From Ancylomarina sp. DW003 (GTDB lineage Bacteria > Bacteroidota > Bacteroidia > Bacteroidales > Marinifilaceae), in assembly GCF_029029505.1 (NCBI RefSeq), contig NZ_JAKJSD010000003.1, positions 1 through 64,000 on the forward strand: a stretch of 64,000 bases of DNA. Reading direction: 5' to 3'. The notes beneath the pieces were generated by a model. The model did no database searches. It was not told where the DNA came from and saw only the letters and a program-made list of their open reading frames with translations. How positions within the stretch are numbered: the first letter of the stretch is position 1; every line of letters begins with the position of its first letter. Of this stretch, positions 1 to 9,405 are shown piece by piece. The position numbers were made by a program, and so were the translations under genes.

Positions 1-12
1 CTTGTTAGGAGA

Positions 13-768
13 TTAAATCACCTCAATTTCATCTTTTAGTAACCAACCTTGGTTCCCATCACTAAGTTTAATGTTATACCAGTCGCCAAGCTCTTCAATA
101 ACTTTAACTTTGGTTCCTTCATGTAATAAAAACAATTGAGTCCCGCTATCATCAGGTGAGCCTTTAACCGTTACACTTGGATTAAAAATGATAGCATACT
201 CTCTAAGCGTAAGTTGCTTGTTCATTTTTGATGCAAAATTGTAAAACACAAGGCTCGATAAAAGGCATAAAATGGATAGGAAGAAACCCAGTTTTTTAAT
301 GCGATTCAGTTTACTGTATAGGTATAAACTCATTAAAGCTAAGAATAAGAAAAAGAAGCCTATTGATAAATAAGACCAAGCATTAGCTGATAAACTGTTC
401 CATAAGCCGGATACCCACGAACTCACGAAAAATTCCGGAAGAACTTCTAGCTTATCAACAACATGTTTCTGAGCCAGTTCTAAATTGTATTTAATATCCT
501 CATCTTCGGGAGACAGAAGTAATGCTCTTTCATAGTTTAAGATAGCCGGTGCAATCTTACCCGTTTTGTAGTAAGCATTGGCAAGATTAAAATAAATTTC
601 CGGAGCTTCTACACGAGTTTCAAGTACTGCCTCGTACTCTTCGATTGCGATTTCAAATTCACCTTTTTGATAATATTCATTAGCCTCCTGAATAAGATTC
701 GATTGCGATTGTGCAAAAATCTGACAAGAGAAAGCTAAGGCTATAAGGGTATATATAATTCTTTGCAT
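13..768 (-). CDS. batE: BatE-like TPR/SH3 membrane protein
   Basis: Last gene of the Bat (Bacteroides aerotolerance) cluster. The 251-residue product starts with a signal peptide (about residues 1-20). Tetratricopeptide repeats follow (about 25-105, with YFNLANAYYKTGK and ALLLSPEDEDIKYNLELA), then two membrane helices (about 133-178), then a C-terminal bacterial SH3-type domain (about 195-251, with GDWYNIKLSDGNQGWL). This order of domains is the usual BatE layout. It begins 2 bases after the batD stop, so translation is probably coupled. The family is thought to assemble with BatA-D at the inner membrane and periplasm; the exact biochemical role is not established. The call rests on domain order and operon position. 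Confidence 0.88.
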   Translation of the reverse strand: MQRIIYTLIALAFSCQIFAQSQSNLIQEANEYYQKGEFEIAIEEYEAVLETRVEAPEIYFNLANAYYKTGKIAPAILNYERALLLSPEDEDIKYNLELAQKHVVDKLEVLPEFFVSSWVSGLWNSLSANAWSYLSIGFFFLFLALMSLYLYSKLNRIKKLGFFLSILCLLSSLVFYNFASKMNKQLTLREYAIIFNPSVTVKGSPDDSGTQLFLLHEGTKVKVIEELGDWYNIKLSDGNQGWLLKDEIEVI

Positions 769-770
769 GA

Positions 771-2585
771 TTACTTGATGTTTTTTTCAAGTTTGGTAAT
801 AGTTTCCATGGTTTCCTGATAAAGACTGTCCATCTCTGATGAACCACTAGTCGGTGCATAACGAGCGAATTCGCAAGTATCTAAAATTGACATGAAGTCA
901 CGAATAATTTCTTGCTCAACTTCTTTTTCAACAAGAATACCATTGATATTATCTTTACTCAAATCGGCTAAAGGAATATTAAACTTATCAGCCGTATAAT
1001 CCCAAAGTGCTTTTAGTATCTCATCGTAGAAAGCTTCTTTTTCGTTTGCCTTTAAACTTTGTGCTGCAGCTTTTAAGCGTTTCATAGCAACACGGTTGGC
1101 ACGTTTGTTTTTCATTTTAGCCACATCAGCATTTTCCTTAATTCGCTTACGATTAAAAACAAATGCCAGTATGAAAATGAAGAATGGTAGAATGTATGCC
1201 AAATAAAAATTCAGCGTTCCAAAGAAAATTTCACCTTTAAAGATTGGTTCAAAATTATTCGTCTTAATAAAACGAATATCCTTACCTATAAACTTGACAT
1301 CTTCTTTAGTAAAAGAACTGATTGTTGTGTTCGAAACAACGCCTTCGCCTTTTTCCACATGAATTTTATATTCCGGTGTCAGTTTGGTTATATATCGTCT
1401 TGACCTAGGTTCAAAATAAGTAAACTCACTGGCAGGAATAACAAAATCACCTGCATGACGCGGTATAATTAAGTATTCAAACGTCGTAGAGCCTGTCATT
1501 CCTTTTTCAGAGCTTTTCAGGTTCTGATTGGTTTTAGGATCGTAAACTTCAAAATCAGCAGGGAAATCCATTTCTAATGGATTAATTAGCTTCAGGTTTC
1601 CACTACCAGAAATTTTAACTTTTAAGGTAATTGCATCATCAACTGTAACAGATTTACTATTGATGTTAGCTGTTATCTTAAATTGACCAACAGCACCATC
1701 GAAAGATGCAGGCGCATTATTAGGTACGGGATTGACCTTAATTTTAACAGGTAAGGATTTACGAGGTACACGTACGTTTCTATAATTATTAAAGAAATCG
1801 TCGAACATACTTCTCGACCGCGCTTGAGCAGATTGTTGAACAATGCAGTTCATTTCCCAAGGCTCTATAATAATATCACCTTCATGCTGAGGAAAGAGAA
1901 GATACTCTGCTGTCTCGTAAGTATACATTATTTTGCCATTAATATTTTCTGCAGTTAAAGTACTTGGCTTTGTTCGTTCAATTGTTTGAGTAAGAAATCC
2001 CTCGAAAGTAGGTAGTTTAACAGACTCAATATTAACTAAATTCTGAGTTCTTGAATAGATTTTTAAGGTCGCTCTTACAGGTTCCCCCATAAAGATATTC
2101 CTTCTGTCGACATTAACTTTGACATATAGGTTATCCTTAGTAATTCGCTGAGCTTGCTTCGAATTTGTGCTGTGCATACCTTGATTATTGTTTTTGGTAC
2201 TTTCTCTGACAATCTCAATTGTATGCGAATTAGACTTGATCACTTTGCCGTCAACCGTAATCTCAGCTGGTGCAAAAGTGAATTTACCTTCAGTCTCGGG
2301 TAGAAGTACATAGGTATATGTATAGGATGAACTGGAAGTCATTTTCCCATTAATATACTGGGTGCTCATATTGGTTGAAGAAGTTGGTCCATATAGAACC
2401 CTACAACCCTTTATTGCAGGTAATTTTAAATTAGATCCTTTTTCATTCAGGACGTATGATAGGCGAAATTGCTCCCCAAGTGCAACAACTTTGGGAGCTG
2501 TCACAGTAAACTTAGTTTTATCGGCAAAAGCCGAAGTACTAATAAATAGACATGTAAGTATTAAGAAAAATAGTCTCTTCATCAA
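771..2585 (-). CDS. batD: BatD-like protein (BatD/oxygen tolerance family)
   Basis: A 604-residue protein with a signal peptide (about 1-21), a long periplasmic part made of beta-rich repeats (for example VKVNVDRRNIFMGEPVRATL near residue 150 and a related VDDAITLKVKISGSG near 310), one membrane helix (about 455-478) and a cytoplasmic tail. The repeated phrase of the type 'I.GEP...' is typical of the BatD/oxygen-tolerance family. It lies between batC and batE on the same strand, with a 2-base gap to batE. Two ATG codons are adjacent at the start and either could be used. It probably forms a complex with the VWA proteins BatA and BatB. Function in aerotolerance is family knowledge and was not seen here. 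Confidence 0.88.
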   Translation of the reverse strand: MMKRLFFLILTCLFISTSAFADKTKFTVTAPKVVALGEQFRLSYVLNEKGSNLKLPAIKGCRVLYGPTSSTNMSTQYINGKMTSSSSYTYTYVLLPETEGKFTFAPAEITVDGKVIKSNSHTIEIVRESTKNNNQGMHSTNSKQAQRITKDNLYVKVNVDRRNIFMGEPVRATLKIYSRTQNLVNIESVKLPTFEGFLTQTIERTKPSTLTAENINGKIMYTYETAEYLLFPQHEGDIIIEPWEMNCIVQQSAQARSRSMFDDFFNNYRNVRVPRKSLPVKIKVNPVPNNAPASFDGAVGQFKITANINSKSVTVDDAITLKVKISGSGNLKLINPLEMDFPADFEVYDPKTNQNLKSSEKGMTGSTTFEYLIIPRHAGDFVIPASEFTYFEPRSRRYITKLTPEYKIHVEKGEGVVSNTTISSFTKEDVKFIGKDIRFIKTNNFEPIFKGEIFFGTLNFYLAYILPFFIFILAFVFNRKRIKENADVAKMKNKRANRVAMKRLKAAAQSLKANEKEAFYDEILKALWDYTADKFNIPLADLSKDNINGILVEKEVEQEIIRDFMSILDTCEFARYAPTSGSSEMDSLYQETMETITKLEKNIK

Positions 2586-2717
2586 TCTTTTTTTATTTCT
2601 CTAAAGGTTCAAATTTAAACAAAATCAAAATTACTTATTATTTTGCAGAATAGGAGCAAAGCACAGAATAAGTCTACTGCTAATCACAATTCTTTAATCA
2701 TAATTCATCATTTCGTA

Positions 2718-3515
2718 TCACCAATCCTTTTTAATTTTTTGTTTTTTCTTCTTTTGTGCTTTAGCTTTCGCTTTTTGCACTTTCTGTTGTACTTTTTTCT
2801 CGTCATTCTCAAGCGCTTTTAACAAGCGCTGTGCATCTTCCTTGGAGATTTTTCCTTGCTTTTGTTCTTTCTTTTTATCTTGATCTCCCTCTTCAGGCTT
2901 TTGCTTTTCTTTATCTTTTTGATCCTTCTTTTTATCCTGATCTTTTTTCTTTTCGTCTTCTTTCTTCTTCTGATCGTCTTTGTTTTTCTGATCTTGCTTG
3001 TTCTTATCTTTATTTTTGTCCTTGTTATCCTTATTGTCTTGATTCTGCTGATCCTTGTTTTGCTTTTTCTTTTGCTCTTCTTTCTCTTTCATTTTTCGAG
3101 CATACTCCAAATTGTATTTGGTTTCTTTGGAATCCGGGAAGTGACGAAGCGATTGCTTGTAAGCTTCAATACTCTCGTCAATCTTTTTATTAACGAGCAA
3201 TGTGTTACCAATATTGTGGTGCAGAATTCCCAGGCGTTGAGGATCGGTTTCTTTTGATGCTAGAGCTTGAAATTGCTCCAGAGCTTCATCGTATTTCTTT
3301 TGCTTGTATAAGGCATCACCTAAATTAAAGGCAGCCTCAAAAGATGCAATATCTTTATCAAGAGCTTTACGATATTCATTTTCAGAATCCTGGAAGTTCT
3401 TATTTTCAAAAAGGCCATTCCCTTTTCGGATGAATTTTCTCTCTTTTTGAGCATTTGCTTCAAAACAAGCTAAGCTTATTAGAGTTAATATGAGTAGGCT
3501 AATTCTTATCTTCAT
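2718..3515 (-). CDS. batC: BatC-like TPR protein with low-complexity charged tail
   Basis: The start is taken at the ATG at 3515, because the longer reading frame begins with TTG at 3533 and the ATG opens directly into a good signal peptide ending ...ACFEANAQ. The mature protein has three TPR-type repeats (AAFNLGDALYKQKKYDEAL; GILHHNIGNTLLVNKKIDES) followed by a very long Lys/Asp/Gln/Glu-rich segment covering about the last 110 residues. BatC proteins in Bacteroidota have TPRs and such tails. The tail is probably disordered. It is the reason for two long but meaningless reading frames on the opposite strand. It lies between batB and batD in the operon. Confidence 0.85.
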   Translation of the reverse strand: MKIRISLLILTLISLACFEANAQKERKFIRKGNGLFENKNFQDSENEYRKALDKDIASFEAAFNLGDALYKQKKYDEALEQFQALASKETDPQRLGILHHNIGNTLLVNKKIDESIEAYKQSLRHFPDSKETKYNLEYARKMKEKEEQKKKQNKDQQNQDNKDNKDKNKDKNKQDQKNKDDQKKKEDEKKKDQDKKKDQKDKEKQKPEEGDQDKKKEQKQGKISKEDAQRLLKALENDEKKVQQKVQKAKAKAQKKKKQKIKKDW

Positions 3516-3553
3516 GTCAATCTGTTTTGTCAATTCTGATCTAAGTTCCTTGT

Positions 3554-4582
3554 TTACTTGAACAAATGAATATCCTTTAAGTGGCGATTCTTTCTGTCAA
3601 GAATCAAATATTCGATCAGAATAAGTAAAAGTACCATTGCGATAAAATACTGAAATTTCTCATCGTATGCAGAGTAGATACGTTGTTCCAGTTCAGTTTT
3701 ATCCATCTTGTTAATTTCGTTGAAAAGCGCTTTTAAACCTGTCGTTGTGTTGTTGGCTTTAATCATGTTGCCACCACCAGCTTCAGAAATCTCAGCGAGC
3801 ATTTTCTCGTTAAGTTTTGAGATAACCACATTACCTTGCTCATCTTGTCTGAACTGACCTGATTTCCCTTTAATTGGAATAGGAGCTCCTTTAGGTAATC
3901 CCATGGCAATGGTATGAACAATGATACCTTGTTCAAGGGCTGATTTGGCGGCAGCACTTGCGTCATCTTCATGGTTTTCACCATCGGTAATAACAATAAT
4001 TGCTTTGCTTGCCTCGCTATCAGGCGTAAAACTTTTACTGGCTAAATTAATGGCTGCACCAATTGCCGTACCTTGTACCGGAACAATATCGGTATTAATG
4101 GTTGACAGAAATAGTTTTGCAGAGGAATAGTCCGTTGTGATTGGTAATTGTGTATAAGCTTCACCAGCGAATACAATTAAGCCAATCTTGTCGTTATTCA
4201 AGTTGTCAACCATTTTCGAGATAGCACGCTTAGCACGCTCCAAACGATTAGGTTTAATATCCTGAGCCAGCATGGAATTTGATACATCCAGTGCTATAAC
4301 AATCTCAACACCTTTACGCTTTATCTTTCTCAGCTTAGAACCAAACTGAGGTCCGGCAATGGCTATTATCAAGAAACAAAATGCAAAAAGCATAATGGAA
4401 AACTTGTAAATAGGGCGATTGAATGATGCAAATGGCATCAATTGCGAAATGATCGACATATCGCCGTATTTCTGTAGAGCTTTTTTCTTCATCCTGTAGC
4501 TGATGTAGTACAAGACTACAAGAGCTGGAATAATGAAGAATAAGTAGAGATATTCTGGATGTTCAAAACGAAACTGGTTCAT
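3554..4582 (-). CDS. batB: BatB-like von Willebrand factor A membrane protein
   Basis: A VWA-domain protein anchored at both ends: N-terminal membrane helices (about residues 10-30 and 58-78) and a C-terminal helix near 315-332. The VWA domain carries a metal-ion-dependent adhesion site: ALDVSNSML (DxSxS), a conserved Thr in QGTAIGAA and the VITDGENHED strand. The reading frame can be extended to a TTG at 4588, but the ATG at 4582 is preferred. It is paralogous to the upstream BatA. It probably acts with BatA as the MIDAS partner of the MoxR ATPase. Confidence 0.9.
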   Translation of the reverse strand: MNQFRFEHPEYLYLFFIIPALVVLYYISYRMKKKALQKYGDMSIISQLMPFASFNRPIYKFSIMLFAFCFLIIAIAGPQFGSKLRKIKRKGVEIVIALDVSNSMLAQDIKPNRLERAKRAISKMVDNLNNDKIGLIVFAGEAYTQLPITTDYSSAKLFLSTINTDIVPVQGTAIGAAINLASKSFTPDSEASKAIIVITDGENHEDDASAAAKSALEQGIIVHTIAMGLPKGAPIPIKGKSGQFRQDEQGNVVISKLNEKMLAEISEAGGGNMIKANNTTTGLKALFNEINKMDKTELEQRIYSAYDEKFQYFIAMVLLLILIEYLILDRKNRHLKDIHLFK

Positions 4583-4684
4583 TTTCAAATAATATTAGAT
4601 TTGAGTTTATGGGCATTTAGAAAATGCCGGTTTACTCATAAGTTTAAAATAATTATCGATCAACAATTTCTAATCAATATTTGA

Positions 4685-5677
4685 TTAGGGAATATTTCTA
4701 AGAATACTGTTACGGAAAGCAATTTCGAGAAGTAAGAAAAGCGCTGCTAATAGTGCATAATGCTTATAAGCTTCACTTTTTGTACTGAATTGTTTTACTT
4801 CTATCTTTCTTTTTTCCATTTGATCAATTTCCTCGTAAATAGCTTTAAGCTTATTGTTGTCTGTAGCTCTAAAATATTTACCGCCGGTTAACTCTGCAAT
4901 TTTTGTTAGAGTTGCTTCATCAATTTCAACCGGCATGTCCTGCATTTGTATTCCAAAAGGCGTTTGGAAAGGGTAGGGCGCTGTTCCCTGAGTTCCTATC
5001 CCAACGGTATAAACACGGATACCATAAGTTTTAGCTAATTCTGCTGCTGTAGTAGGAGCGATTTCACCTCTGTTATTTACACCATCAGTAATTAGAATCA
5101 CAACTCTCGATTTTGCTTCACTATCTTTCAAACGATTAATAGAATTTGCTAAACCTAAACCAATAGCAGTACCATCTTCAATCATACCTGATTTGATATC
5201 GCTAAACAGATTAATCAGTACGGCATGATCGGTTGTTAACGGGCATTGTGTAAAACTCTCACCACTGAAAATAACCAAACCAATTTTGTCTTGTTGACGG
5301 CCCGTTATAAATTGAGTCGCAACATCTTTTGCGGCTTCCAGTCGGTTAGGCTCAAAATCCTGAGCCAACATACTACTTGAGATATCAAGTGACATGACAA
5401 TGTCAATTCCTTCAGAACTTACATTCTTCCAATCGTTACTCGATTGGGGACGAGCCAAAGCAACGACCAAAAATGCAATAGCCAATACTCTAAATAAAAT
5501 GAGAGCGTGACGGAAGTAAAATTTATAAGTCTTAGGTGCCTTCTTCAAGCTCTTTAATGTAGAGACCTGTATGCTGGCATGGGCCTTTTTATCGCGCCAA
5601 ATGTACCAAGCTAATACTGGAACAATAAGCAGCAATAAATAAAGGTATTCAGGATTTGCAAAATCTAGATTATTCAT
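4685..5677 (-). CDS. batA: BatA-like von Willebrand factor A membrane protein
   Basis: A 330-residue VWA protein with the same plan as BatB: membrane helices near residues 8-25 and 57-77, a VWA domain with the MIDAS motif SLDISSSML (DxSxS), a Thr-containing loop EDGTAIGLG and LITDGVNNRG, and a C-terminal hydrophobic segment near 305-320. It keeps all three MIDAS elements, so metal-dependent ligand binding is plausible. It sits between the 342-residue membrane protein gene and batB. BatA and BatB are tandem paralogues, a standard feature of this cluster. Confidence 0.9.
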   Translation of the reverse strand: MNNLDFANPEYLYLLLLIVPVLAWYIWRDKKAHASIQVSTLKSLKKAPKTYKFYFRHALILFRVLAIAFLVVALARPQSSNDWKNVSSEGIDIVMSLDISSSMLAQDFEPNRLEAAKDVATQFITGRQQDKIGLVIFSGESFTQCPLTTDHAVLINLFSDIKSGMIEDGTAIGLGLANSINRLKDSEAKSRVVILITDGVNNRGEIAPTTAAELAKTYGIRVYTVGIGTQGTAPYPFQTPFGIQMQDMPVEIDEATLTKIAELTGGKYFRATDNNKLKAIYEEIDQMEKRKIEVKQFSTKSEAYKHYALLAALFLLLEIAFRNSILRNIP

Positions 5678-5765
5678 ATTTTAAGTACCAAATGTAAATG
5701 GTTTGCTTCTTTTTCTCGCAAACAAGATATTAAGTGAAAAGTTAGAAGATGATTAAGTTGGTTTA

Positions 5766-6794
5766 TTAAACCAATTTATTCTCTTCCTCTTTTGTTAGTT
5801 CAGCTGGTTCCGATTCTTCTTCAGGTTCTTCAATTACGGTTTCCTTAATAAGCGTTTTTTCAACAATACGATAGGCATATTTTAAGCTTAATTGATTCTC
5901 ATCAGGAAGCGGTTGAAATTTCGCAAACTTAGCCAAGTCAGCTCTTTCGAGTATAACTTTTAAGTCTGCAATCAAATCCTTATGCATCATCTCTTCAGAA
6001 ATAGCATCCATTGTTTCGTCAGTTGTAGACTCAATCGTTGCTAAACCAAATCGCTCGTCAAGGTAATTTCTAACGGCATCAGTCAAATCAGAATGATACT
6101 GCTTGATTTTACCTGTTTGCCATAGTTTTTGCTCATCTATCTCTTCAAGTTTACGAAGTGCAATAACATGTGCTGGTTCAGCAGGAATTTCAGCCTTGAA
6201 TAAGGGTTGATTGTTCTTGTATCTGCGATAGAAATAATAGGTGGCAAAAAGTATAATAATAAGTAATAAACCACCACCAGCCCAAGGTGCTACCTCGGCG
6301 AATGATACTGGTGTATGAATTGGCATAGCAATATCAAAATTGGCTTTTGTTGTGTCAATCTCGAAGCTGCGAACTCCTAATTGCAAGGTATCGGTACGAA
6401 TAATGTTATTGATATTTGCACCATTCAGTTTGAATACGAAAGGGGGAATTTTGTGAACACCACCATCAAAAGAGGTAATCAGAAACTTCTTATTTACCTT
6501 AAATGAGCCATCTTTCTTTTTTGTAGAATCGAGTGGCCACTGACGAATAATTTCAATGTTCTTGGTAATACTATCGGTGAAAACCGGAAAGCTGACATCA
6601 ATACCTTTAGGTTGATCAATTGTCAATTGCAAATTGATTTGATCCCCTATGGCAATTACATTCGTATCAAGAGCAACACTAACTTTGAAACCTTCATCTT
6701 GATCTTGTGCAATTGCCGGGCTTAAAAGCAAAGCAAAAGCACAGAGCAAAAGGCTTTTTTTGATTTGTGTTTTTATAGTTTGTAATCCTATCAT
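5766..6794 (-). CDS. Signal-peptide membrane protein of the Bat operon (DUF4381/BatD-like)
   Basis: A 342-residue protein with an N-terminal signal segment (about 13-29), a periplasmic beta-rich domain that resembles the BatD repeat (VALDTNVIAIGDQINLQLTI), one membrane helix (about 172-190) followed by a basic stop (YRRYKNN), and a cytoplasmic helical tail with KLWQTGKIKQYHSDLTDAV and NYLDERFG. Similar tails occur in DUF4381-type proteins that accompany MoxR/DUF58/VWA genes. The last 25 residues are rich in Glu. It sits between DUF58 and batA. No enzymatic motif was seen; a structural or adaptor role in the MoxR-VWA complex is inferred from position. Confidence 0.75.
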   Translation of the reverse strand: MIGLQTIKTQIKKSLLLCAFALLLSPAIAQDQDEGFKVSVALDTNVIAIGDQINLQLTIDQPKGIDVSFPVFTDSITKNIEIIRQWPLDSTKKKDGSFKVNKKFLITSFDGGVHKIPPFVFKLNGANINNIIRTDTLQLGVRSFEIDTTKANFDIAMPIHTPVSFAEVAPWAGGGLLLIIILFATYYFYRRYKNNQPLFKAEIPAEPAHVIALRKLEEIDEQKLWQTGKIKQYHSDLTDAVRNYLDERFGLATIESTTDETMDAISEEMMHKDLIADLKVILERADLAKFAKFQPLPDENQLSLKYAYRIVEKTLIKETVIEEPEEESEPAELTKEEENKLV

Positions 6795-6892
6795 CTTATT
6801 ATTTTAAAAACCCAATTTATTTAAGATTTATGATCGCAGATTTCTGATTTGGAATCCATTCATAAATCAAAAATCCTCAATCTTAAATTGTT

Positions 6893-7762
6893 TTAAGCTC
6901 TTCGTTTAAATAGAGAAATTAACGATCTCACGTAGTCTTGATCGGTTCTGATATTTGCAACATCAACACCTGAACGTTTGAACGTTTCCTCAACTTTTGC
7001 TTGATTTTCTCTCCACCACTTAGCATGAGTATTTCTAACTCGCGAACTTGATGTATCGACCCATTGGTATTGACGGGTTTCAGCATCTAACATCCTAATA
7101 AGCCCAATGGAAGGTAATTCTTCTTCACGCTTATCGTAAATTTTAAGTGCAACCACATCGTGCTTTCTGTTGGCAATACTCAAACTTTTTTCAAAGTCTT
7201 TATCATCAATAAAGTCAGATATCACGAAAGTGGTACAACGCTTTTTAATGGCCTTAGTCAGGTAGCGAAGCGCACTGTTAATATCCGTTTTGCGGTGTTC
7301 GGGTTTAAAATCGATTAATTCCCGGATAATTCTAAGAATATGCGATTTTCCTTTTTTAGGCGGAATAAACTTCTCAATGGTATCTGAAAAGAAAAGCACA
7401 CCAATTTTATCGTTGTTCTGAATGGCAGAGAAGGCCAAAACTGCAGCAATTTCAGTAATCTGATTTTTTTTGAGTTTCGACATGGTTCCAAACTCGCGAG
7501 AACCACTCACATCAATCATCAGCATCACGGTCATTTCACGCTCTTCTTCGAAAAGCTTGACGAAAGGGGTGTTGTAACGAGCCGTTACATTCCAGTCGAT
7601 ATTACGAATGTCGTCGCCGTACTGGTATTCGCGAACCTCGCTAAAGGTCATTCCTCGCCCTTTAAATGCTGAGTGGTATTCTCCGGCAAATATATTTCGA
7701 GACAAACCTTTGGTCTTAATCTCGATTTTCCGAACTTTTTTTAATAATTCACTGGTCTCCAT
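6893..7762 (-). CDS. DUF58 domain protein (VWA-like)
   Basis: A 289-residue cytoplasmic protein of the DUF58 family. The hallmark N-terminal stretch (FAGEYHSAFKGRGMTFSEVR, then DIRNIDWNVTARYNTPFVK) precedes a VWA-like fold with MLMIDVSGSREFGT. The MIDAS serine pattern is kept in that motif. No membrane segment was seen. DUF58 proteins are encoded next to MoxR AAA+ ATPases, as here, and are thought to be their substrates or adaptors. The gene lies 103 bases after moxR and the gap contains a short repeat family. Confidence 0.9.
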   Translation of the reverse strand: METSELLKKVRKIEIKTKGLSRNIFAGEYHSAFKGRGMTFSEVREYQYGDDIRNIDWNVTARYNTPFVKLFEEEREMTVMLMIDVSGSREFGTMSKLKKNQITEIAAVLAFSAIQNNDKIGVLFFSDTIEKFIPPKKGKSHILRIIRELIDFKPEHRKTDINSALRYLTKAIKKRCTTFVISDFIDDKDFEKSLSIANRKHDVVALKIYDKREEELPSIGLIRMLDAETRQYQWVDTSSSRVRNTHAKWWRENQAKVEETFKRSGVDVANIRTDQDYVRSLISLFKRRA

Positions 7763-7865
7763 AGTTAATTACGAATTGATAATTACGAATTAATAATTAA
7801 GTCGTTGAGTATAAGAATTACGAAAAGTGTTTCAATCGTAATTCTTAATTCCTCATTCGTAATTA
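7763..7865. repeat. Intergenic AATTACGAATT-type repeat
   Basis: Between moxR and the DUF58 gene the 11-mer AATTACGAATT occurs twice close together. Partial or inverted copies (GAATTACGAA, TCGTAATTCTTAATTC, TTCGTAATTA) fill the rest of the gap. It is mostly palindromic and AT-rich. Similar repeats are common between genes in Bacteroidota. No coding content was seen. Confidence 0.55.
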
Positions 7866-8861
7866 CTACGGTACTTCAACAGTATTCAAAATCTCAGAAA
7901 TAATATGCTCACTTGTGATGTTGTTGGCTTCAGCCTCGTAAGTTAAACCGACACGGTGACGCAATACATCGTGACAAACGGCACGAATATCCTCTGGAAT
8001 AACGTAACCACGACGCTTGATAAATGCATAAGCTTTTGCTGCCGATGCCAATGAAATACTTGCACGAGGAGAACCACCAAAAGCGATCATCTCTTTGAAT
8101 TTCTCTAGTCCGTAATCTGCAGGGAAACGTGTCGCAAATACAATATCAACAATATATTTTTCAATCTTTTCGTCCATATAAACATCCTTAACTACTGAAC
8201 GTGCCTTAAGAATATCTTCTGGTTTAAGAATTTGACTTGCAACGGGGAATGCCTTTAAAAGGTTCTGACGCATGATTAATTGCTCTTCCTCTTTTTTAGG
8301 GTAATTGATAACCACCTTAAGCATAAAACGGTCAACTTGCGCCTCAGGTAGAGGGTAAGTACCTTCTTGCTCAATCGGGTTTTGAGTAGCCATTACAAGG
8401 AAAGGCTCTTCAAGTTTATAAGTGTTTTCGCCAATTGTAACCTGGCGCTCTTGCATCGACTCAAGCAAAGCAGCCTGAACCTTAGCTGGGGCACGGTTAA
8501 TCTCATCGGCAAGAATAAAGTTGGCGAAGATTGGTCCTTTTTTTACAACAAATTCTTCTTTCTTCTGAGAATAGATCATTGTACCGATAAGATCGGCTGG
8601 TAGAAGGTCTGGTGTAAACTGTATACGACTAAAGTCAGCATCTATAGTTGTTGCAAGGGTGTTGATAGCAAGGGTTTTTGCCAATCCGGGAACCCCTTCA
8701 AGCAGGATGTGTCCATTGGAGAGTAAGCCAACCAACAGGCTCTCGACCAAATGTTTTTGTCCAACAATTACCTTATTCATTTCCATAGAAATCATATCCA
8801 CGAAGGAACTTTCCTGCTGGATACGCTCGTTTAGTTCTTTGATATCAACTGTCTGCATCAT
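7866..8861 (-). CDS. moxR: MoxR-family AAA+ ATPase
   Basis: First gene of the Bat operon. The 331-residue AAA+ ATPase has Walker A GVPGLAKT (near residue 57), Walker B LADEINRAP, sensor 1 MATQNPIEQEGTYPLPEAQ and the VDRF arginine-finger region, all in the usual MoxR spacing. MoxR proteins act as chaperone-like ATPases for VWA proteins such as those encoded downstream. The start is one of two adjacent ATGs (8861 or 8858). A promoter box and a hairpin lie upstream (see separate entries), leaving an unusually long leader of about 190 bases. Confidence 0.95.
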   Translation of the reverse strand: MMQTVDIKELNERIQQESSFVDMISMEMNKVIVGQKHLVESLLVGLLSNGHILLEGVPGLAKTLAINTLATTIDADFSRIQFTPDLLPADLIGTMIYSQKKEEFVVKKGPIFANFILADEINRAPAKVQAALLESMQERQVTIGENTYKLEEPFLVMATQNPIEQEGTYPLPEAQVDRFMLKVVINYPKKEEEQLIMRQNLLKAFPVASQILKPEDILKARSVVKDVYMDEKIEKYIVDIVFATRFPADYGLEKFKEMIAFGGSPRASISLASAAKAYAFIKRRGYVIPEDIRAVCHDVLRHRVGLTYEAEANNITSEHIISEILNTVEVP

Positions 8862-8998
8862 AAAAAAGTATATTTTGCTTTTGTTATTAAACGTTTTAAT
8901 AAATTAGGGTGGAGAGGAATTTGATTTTGAAAACAGCTTTAATCTGAAAAAACCTTGATAGGACAGTTTCATTTCAAAAATCAAATAACTTCCAATCA

Positions 8999-9026
8999 AA
9001 AAAAGCAATGTTTGGCACTGCTTTTT
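8999..9026 (-). terminator. Terminator-like hairpin in the moxR leader
   Basis: Read on the minus strand: AAAAAGCAGTG, a 5-base loop, CATTGCTTTTT and then further Ts (stem arms 9016-9026 and 9000-9010, one G-U pair). This is a typical intrinsic terminator shape. It lies between the candidate promoter at 9062-9069 and moxR, so it could act as an attenuator. Alternatively it terminates a transcript from further upstream. Confidence 0.6.
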
Positions 9027-9061
9027 AGGGCAATAATAATGTCAATTATTTTTGTGCCCTA

Positions 9062-9069
9062 CAAAGATA
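9062..9069 (-). promoter_or_regulatory. Candidate promoter -7 box for the moxR-bat operon
   Basis: On the minus strand the sequence TATCTTTG matches the Bacteroidota -7 consensus TAnnTTTG exactly. No clear -33 TTG was recognised. The predicted transcript would begin near 9055 with a self-complementary segment (AGGGCA at 9027-9032 pairs with TGCCCT at 9055-9060) and then reach the terminator-like hairpin. Confidence 0.5.
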
Positions 9070-9330
9070 ATTTTTTGGACTATTTATAAAAGTCGTTTGC
9101 CGTTAATTTTTGTTAAGCTATGCTTTCTCTTAGGAGTAATAGCGCGATATGAATTGTATTTGAGCGGTCTGGAAATGTTATGAAGTGCTTTGTGTGGAAT
9201 CGAATTAGTGGCTCCTGTTATCAGTATGAGTTAATCTGATTTAAGAGATATGATATAAGGAAAGAATAAAGTTTGCAAAAAACTTAAGCGAAGAGCCTTT
9301 GGGTAGAAACAGAATCTGCAAATTAATTAA

Positions 9331-9366
9331 GCCCCTGTATTCTAAGGCACATTAGAATACAGGGGC
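9331..9366 (-). terminator. Perfect 15-bp hairpin after the histidine kinase gene
   Basis: GCCCCTGTATTCTAA (9331-9345), a 6-base loop and its exact complement (9352-9366). It lies 40 bases past the stop of the minus-strand kinase gene. There is no long T run on the minus strand side, so termination by this stem alone is less certain than its stability. Confidence 0.6.
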
Positions 9367-9405
9367 TTGAGTTATAATTCAAAATTTTAAGATGTATTCT
9401 AAAGC

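Larger units (their letters stand above)
8862..9405. other. Intergenic region between moxR and histidine kinase
   Basis: 544 bases without a gene. It holds the moxR leader with its hairpin, a -7 box and the strong inverted repeat at 9331-9366. Between 9080 and 9330 only AT-rich, unstructured sequence was seen. Confidence 0.7.

Noticed and set aside
2831-3257. Two long plus-strand reading frames opposite batC
   Set aside because: They are mirror images of the Lys/Asp/Gln-rich tail of BatC and encode only Phe/Leu-rich low-complexity sequence.
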